Below, in pieces: positions 60,821 to 64,000 of a stretch of 64,000 nucleotides of DNA (its first letter is position 1; every line of letters starts with the position of its first letter). The stretch is from Nitrospira sp. (GTDB lineage: Bacteria > Nitrospirota > Nitrospiria > Nitrospirales > Nitrospiraceae). The notes beneath the pieces were generated by a model. The model saw only the letters and a program-made list of their open reading frames with translations, ran no database searches and was not told where the DNA came from. The stretch is from NCBI GenBank assembly GCA_016873495.1, contig VGXC01000009.1, positions 1 through 64,000 of the forward strand, written 5' to 3'. The position numbers and the translations under genes were made by a program.

Positions 60821-61810
60821 TCAGCCGTTCTTGAGCAGAGTTTCGTACCATGCAATGGTCTCTTTGAGCGCCGCTTCGAGATCCCAGAGGGGCCGCCACC
60901 CCAAGAGTTCCCGCGCTTTTTTCGCCGACAACCGCTGGTGGCGGATTTCATGTGTCGCCTGATTCTGGATCACCGGCTGGAGATCGTCCCGCCCCATCAG
61001 TCGGAGCATGACGCGCACCAGATCCAGCACCGTGTCTTGGCGCTCGTTGGAGAAGTTGAAGCCTTGCCCCACGATTTGCGGAAGTTCTTCCATCTTTTCC
61101 GCCAGCAGGCAATTGGCCGCCGCGCCGTCTTTCACGAAAAAATAGTCTCGGGTGTACAGTCCGTCGGACCGAATGATAGGCCGTTCGCCCCGAAAGACAG
61201 ACCGGACCGTCCCCGGAACCAGACGGCTCCAATTCACGTCGCCCGGCCCGTAAAAATTGCCGCAATAGGTGACGCAGACCGGCAGCCGGTAGGTATGCCA
61301 GTAGGAGTACGCCAGCAAGGCGGCGCAGGATTTGCTCACGTCGTAGGGATTGCGTCCTTCCAGGCGTCCGTTCTCGTCGTAGGGCAAGACCTCTTGCTCG
61401 CCGTAGGCCTTGTCGGACGACGCGACGACGATCTGCGCGATCGTCGGCGTCCGCCGGCAGGCTTCAAGCAGGCGCCAGGTGCCCGCGACGTTCGTTTCGA
61501 AGGTCCCGACGGGATTGCGGTTGGCGACACCCACTTGCGTCTGCGCGGCCAGGTGCAGCACCGTGCGGATTTCATATTCGCCCAACGTCCGCTCCATCAA
61601 GGCCATGTCGCAGAGGTCCCCCTGCACCATGTTGCACCGGGTCGCTAGGCCCGACCGCACGAATTCGGACTGCGGCACCCAGTCGCGCGTCAAGCAGGTC
61701 ACGACGGCGCCGCTCTCTATCAGGTGTTTGACGACCCAGGTGCCGACGAGACCGGTTGCGCCGGTCACGAAGACCGGCCGATCCCGCCAGAACGTGCGTG
61801 CTGTGCTCAT
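60821..61810 (-). CDS. CDP-glucose 4,6-dehydratase-like SDR (RfbG family)
   Basis: 329 aa. [20 protein letters not shown] (6-25) is the RfbG-type opening (FW..K.VlVTGhTGfkG). SSDKAYG (131-137) and YDVSK (156-160) hold the catalytic residues, with Asp/Lys in the dehydratase-specific [18 protein letters not shown] is conserved. The reaction gives CDP-4-keto-6-deoxyglucose. It sits close to a glucose-1-phosphate cytidylyltransferase and a C-methyltransferase. ATG at 61810 has AAGGAGCCTC, a very strong site. Confidence 0.85.
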   Translation of the reverse strand: MSTARTFWRDRPVFVTGATGLVGTWVVKHLIESGAVVTCLTRDWVPQSEFVRSGLATRCNMVQGDLCDMALMERTLGEYEIRTVLHLAAQTQVGVANRNPVGTFETNVAGTWRLLEACRRTPTIAQIVVASSDKAYGEQEVLPYDENGRLEGRNPYDVSKSCAALLAYSYWHTYRLPVCVTYCGNFYGPGDVNWSRLVPGTVRSVFRGERPIIRSDGLYTRDYFFVKDGAAANCLLAEKMEELPQIVGQGFNFSNERQDTVLDLVRVMLRLMGRDDLQPVIQNQATHEIRHQRLSAKKARELLGWRPLWDLEAALKETIAWYETLLKNG

Positions 61811-61822
61811 GAGGCTCCTTCC

Positions 61823-62905
61823 TTAGCGCGGGTAGGCCGGTGCCGGTCCGACCGCGTGGCGTTCCTTGAACCAAGCGATGGTGCGGCCGAGCGCGTCGTC
61901 GAGGGACGTGGCGGGGCGGAAGCCCTCGAGCGTCGCGAGGTAGCTGACGTCCGGGGCATAGCGCCGACCCAACACGCCGGCAGGCGGCGCGCCGGCTGTC
62001 GTGACCGTCACCGACTTGCCCAGACACCGTCCGATCCGCTCGGCCAGGTCCACGAAGGACACGGCTTCCCGATCGGAGCCGACGTTGGCCACTTCGCCCG
62101 CCCCGTCGCGCAACAGCAGGCGCCACAGGGCCGCGACGGCGTCCGCAATGTAGCAATAGGAGCGCACCGCCCGCCCGTCGTCGCGGATGCGGATCGTGTC
62201 TCCATCCAAGGCCTGACGAATGAAATCGACGATCGCCGAGGTCGAATTCAAATCTTGATAGGGCCCGACCAAGGCAAACACCCTGGCGATGGTGGATGGG
62301 ACGCCGTGTTGCGTCCGATAGAGCCGGCACAGCAGTTCGGCATAGCGCTTGGCTTCGGCATAACAGGAGCGAGGATCTCGAATATCGGGACCCCCGCAGC
62401 CCTGCTCGCTCAGCCACAGACACTCCGGCGGCTGCTCGCCGTAGACCGCTCCCGTACTCACGAAGAGGACCGCTTCCGTGCAGCTTCCCCTCGCCGCGTC
62501 CAAGACGGCCCGTGTGCCTTGCACGATCGTTTCCGCCGTACCCACGGGATCTTGGAGAAATTGCCGGGCGTCCGACGACGCGGCGGCATGGACGATAAAA
62601 TGCCAGGGGACCGGCGGGAGCGACAGATGCCGCACGTCCCCTTCCACCAGCGTGATCTCCGGGCGGGCCGCCACATGGGGGACCCGTTCGGCGAACCGAC
62701 GCGGGTCCCGCGTGATCGCATAGAGTCGGCACGGTTCGGCCAGGACGGTCTCGTTCAGATAGGCCACGGTTTCCAGGAGGTAGGTGCCCAGGAATCCCGT
62801 GCCGCCGGTGACGAGAAGATTCTTGCCGGCCAACCGCTGCGCGCGCGATCTGATGATATCGGCGATGGCGCGCAGATCCTCTTGGACGACGACCGAGCGG
62901 CTCAC
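61823..62905 (-). CDS. NAD-dependent epimerase/dehydratase
   Basis: 360 aa extended SDR. LLVTGGTGFLGTYLLETV, HAAASSDARQFLQDP, FVSTGAVYGEQ and YAEAKRYAE (YxxxK) with SYCYIADAV. Length and the insertion in the middle suit NDP-sugar epimerase or reductase. Forms part of the CDP-sugar set. The start is unclear: GTG at 62905 gives a natural N-terminus 52 bases after the cytidylyltransferase stop, with a weak GGGCAGGG upstream. The frame continues upstream to 63052. Confidence 0.8.
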   Translation of the reverse strand: MSRSVVVQEDLRAIADIIRSRAQRLAGKNLLVTGGTGFLGTYLLETVAYLNETVLAEPCRLYAITRDPRRFAERVPHVAARPEITLVEGDVRHLSLPPVPWHFIVHAAASSDARQFLQDPVGTAETIVQGTRAVLDAARGSCTEAVLFVSTGAVYGEQPPECLWLSEQGCGGPDIRDPRSCYAEAKRYAELLCRLYRTQHGVPSTIARVFALVGPYQDLNSTSAIVDFIRQALDGDTIRIRDDGRAVRSYCYIADAVAALWRLLLRDGAGEVANVGSDREAVSFVDLAERIGRCLGKSVTVTTAGAPPAGVLGRRYAPDVSYLATLEGFRPATSLDDALGRTIAWFKERHAVGPAPAYPR

Positions 62906-62957
62906 GTGCCCTGCCCTGTGCTCGTCCGACTGTGTGGCACCCGTCTCGTCACGCTCG

Positions 62958-63761
62958 CTACCACACCTTCCAGGGGGCCTTGCCGGAATCCCAGAGTTCT
63001 TGCAGCCGATGCTTCTCGCGGATCGTGTCCATCGGCGCCCAGAATCCCTCATGGCGAAAGGCCATCAGTTGGCCGTCCTTGGCCAGATTCCGCAAGGGGT
63101 CGCCTTCCCAGGGCATGGCATCGTCGCCCAGATAGTCGAAAATGCCCGCCTCGAGCACGAAGAAGCCGCCGTTGATCCATCCGGCTTCGGCCTGCGGTTT
63201 TTCCTCGAACTCCACCACCCGGTCCCGTTCGAACACCAGATTGCCGAAGCGGGCGGGCGGGCGGACCGCCGTGACCGTCGCCAGTTTGCCGTGCGCCCGG
63301 TGAAAGGCCAGCAGCGCGCCGATGTCGATGTTGCCGACGCCGTCTCCGTAGGTCAGCATGAACGTACGATGCTCCGTCCACGGGCGTAGCCGCCTGACTC
63401 GTCCGCCCGTCGCCGTCTGAAGCCCCGTGTCGACGAGCGTCACATGCCAATCCGGCGCCTTGTTGCTGTGGTAGTCAATCTTGCCCGTGGCCAGGTGGAC
63501 GGTGAGATCGCTCGTGTGGGGATGGAAATTCAAGAAATACTCCTTGATGAACTCCGCCTTGTAGCCGAGGGCAAGCAAGAACCGTTTGGCGCCCGACGCC
63601 GCATAAATATTCATGATGTGCCAGAGAATGGGCTGGCCGCCGATCTCAACCATCGGCTTGGGGCGGATGTCCGTTTCTTCCCTCAACCGGCTCCCCATGC
63701 CGCCGCACAGAATGACGACCGGCGGTACACCCGAGGCCCCTTGTTTCGTGATTTTGCTCAT
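62958..63761 (-). CDS. rfbF: Glucose-1-phosphate cytidylyltransferase-like (RfbF)
   Basis: 267 aa. VVILCGGMGSRLREETDIRPKPMVEIGGQPILWHIM (signature of nucleotidyltransferases: GGxGxRL and PKPM) and FMLTYGDGVGNID with FEEKPQAEAGWINGGFFVLE follow the RfbF/CDP-glucose plan closely. It makes CDP-glucose from CTP and glucose-1-phosphate, the entry to the CDP-sugar branch (RfbG-like, C-methyltransferase). Typical length is about 257 aa. ATG at 63761, 11 bases after the partial GT2 stop. Confidence 0.9.
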   Translation of the reverse strand: MSKITKQGASGVPPVVILCGGMGSRLREETDIRPKPMVEIGGQPILWHIMNIYAASGAKRFLLALGYKAEFIKEYFLNFHPHTSDLTVHLATGKIDYHSNKAPDWHVTLVDTGLQTATGGRVRRLRPWTEHRTFMLTYGDGVGNIDIGALLAFHRAHGKLATVTAVRPPARFGNLVFERDRVVEFEEKPQAEAGWINGGFFVLEAGIFDYLGDDAMPWEGDPLRNLAKDGQLMAFRHEGFWAPMDTIREKHRLQELWDSGKAPWKVW

Positions 63762-63771
63762 CGTTGTCTGA

Positions 63772-64000
63772 TCACGCCCCGCGACGGACGTCCCCCTCCG
63801 TGCACCGGTCCATTCCCTGGACACCCTGCTGGGACCGCACGACGTAATAGGGACGGCCCTTCACGTTTTCGAAGATCCGATCCACATACTCGCACACGAT
63901 CCACAGCGAAAACAGTTGGACCGCGCCCATGCCGAGGATAGCGGTCATCACGGAGGCCCAGCCGACGATCGCCACGTTCGAAATGAATTTGGCGTAGAGC
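63772..64000 (-). CDS. GT2 (DPM/ArnC-type) C-terminal fragment
   Basis: Open frame reaching the right edge of the window, about 76 codons. It reads LYAKFISNV at the edge, continues as a hydrophobic helix (AIVGWASVMTAILGMGAVQLFSLWIV) and ends with CEYVDRIFENVKGRPYYVV. That EYVxRIxxxxKGRPxYxV pattern is the C-terminal signature of membrane-associated GT2 enzymes, seen also in the gene at 7841-8854. The N-terminal glycosyltransferase domain lies outside the window. The GTG at 63975 is not the true start. Confidence 0.85.
   Translation of the reverse strand, partial: LYAKFISNVAIVGWASVMTAILGMGAVQLFSLWIVCEYVDRIFENVKGRPYYVVRSQQGVQGMDRCTEGDVRRGA

Overview
The window is a polysaccharide and glycoconjugate biosynthesis locus of a GC-rich Gram-negative bacterium. 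An outer-membrane polysaccharide export protein and a Wzz-type co-polymerase at the left end support the Gram-negative assignment. The mix of LIC12162-type and WbqC-type proteins, nonulosonate synthases and several radical SAM enzymes, together with the base composition, would fit Nitrospirota (for example Nitrospira) or a similar environmental lineage. The sequence alone does not prove the taxon. I see no rRNA, tRNA, CRISPR array, transposase or phage gene.

Layout. The left edge (about 1-57) is an almost pure C tract that is probably an assembly artefact at a contig end. It runs into the 3' side of a truncated wzz-like gene. From there to 7028 the genes are on the minus strand: wzz fragment, Wza-like export protein, a radical SAM protein, a polytopic membrane protein that could be the polymerase, and a GT4-DUF218 fusion. 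Two plus-strand genes (7143-8854: methyltransferase, DPM-type GT2) diverge from this block. They collide tail to tail with the main block. From 8772 to 64000 every gene is on the minus strand, densely packed, with many ATGA, GTGA or TGATG stop/start overlaps.

Read in the direction of transcription (right to left), the main block has six sections. (i) 64.0-57.0 kb: a GT2 fragment, then a CDP-sugar set (glucose-1-phosphate cytidylyltransferase, epimerase, CDP-glucose 4,6-dehydratase type SDR, C-methyltransferase type enzyme), a GT4 and a methyltransferase. (ii) 57.0-48.6 kb: two epimerases, GT4, AsnB, methyltransferase, DegT aminotransferase, SPASM radical SAM. (iii) 48.6-42.8 kb: WbqC, NeuB-2, PseG-like hydrolase, LmbE deacetylase, NeuA and a second radical SAM with a B12-type N-terminus, a coherent CMP-nonulosonate module. 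(iv) 42.8-33.2 kb: LIC12162-type transferase, HisF-like protein, KdnB-like iron alcohol dehydrogenase, KdnA-like aminotransferase, carbamoyltransferase, NeuB-1, NeuC and an orphan CBS protein, a second ulosonate module. (v) 33.2-21.4 kb: PhyH oxygenase, GNAT, WbpG/PseA-type amidotransferase, GT-B-like protein, second carbamoyltransferase, SPASM radical SAM, ABC flippase/exporter, FkbM methyltransferase, mutarotase. (vi) 21.4-8.8 kb: KdsB-type cytidylyltransferase, 2-hydroxyacid dehydrogenase, a GT2-zinc alcohol dehydrogenase fusion, transferases, a DegT-like protein, FemAB, polysaccharide deacetylase and a GT39-like membrane transferase.

Working model (inference). The locus makes one or two CMP-activated 3-deoxy-ulosonic acids plus a CDP-linked, possibly C-branched deoxyhexose. 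It decorates them by carbamoylation, amidation or amidine formation, methylation, acetylation and possibly hydroxylation. It assembles them with many glycosyltransferases and exports the product through the ABC exporter or the Wzz/Wza apparatus. The most unusual element is a KdnA/KdnB-like pair (Kdo8N-type chemistry) embedded between NeuB-1/NeuC and an orphan HisF. This suggests a terminally aminated ulosonic acid that may not have been described.
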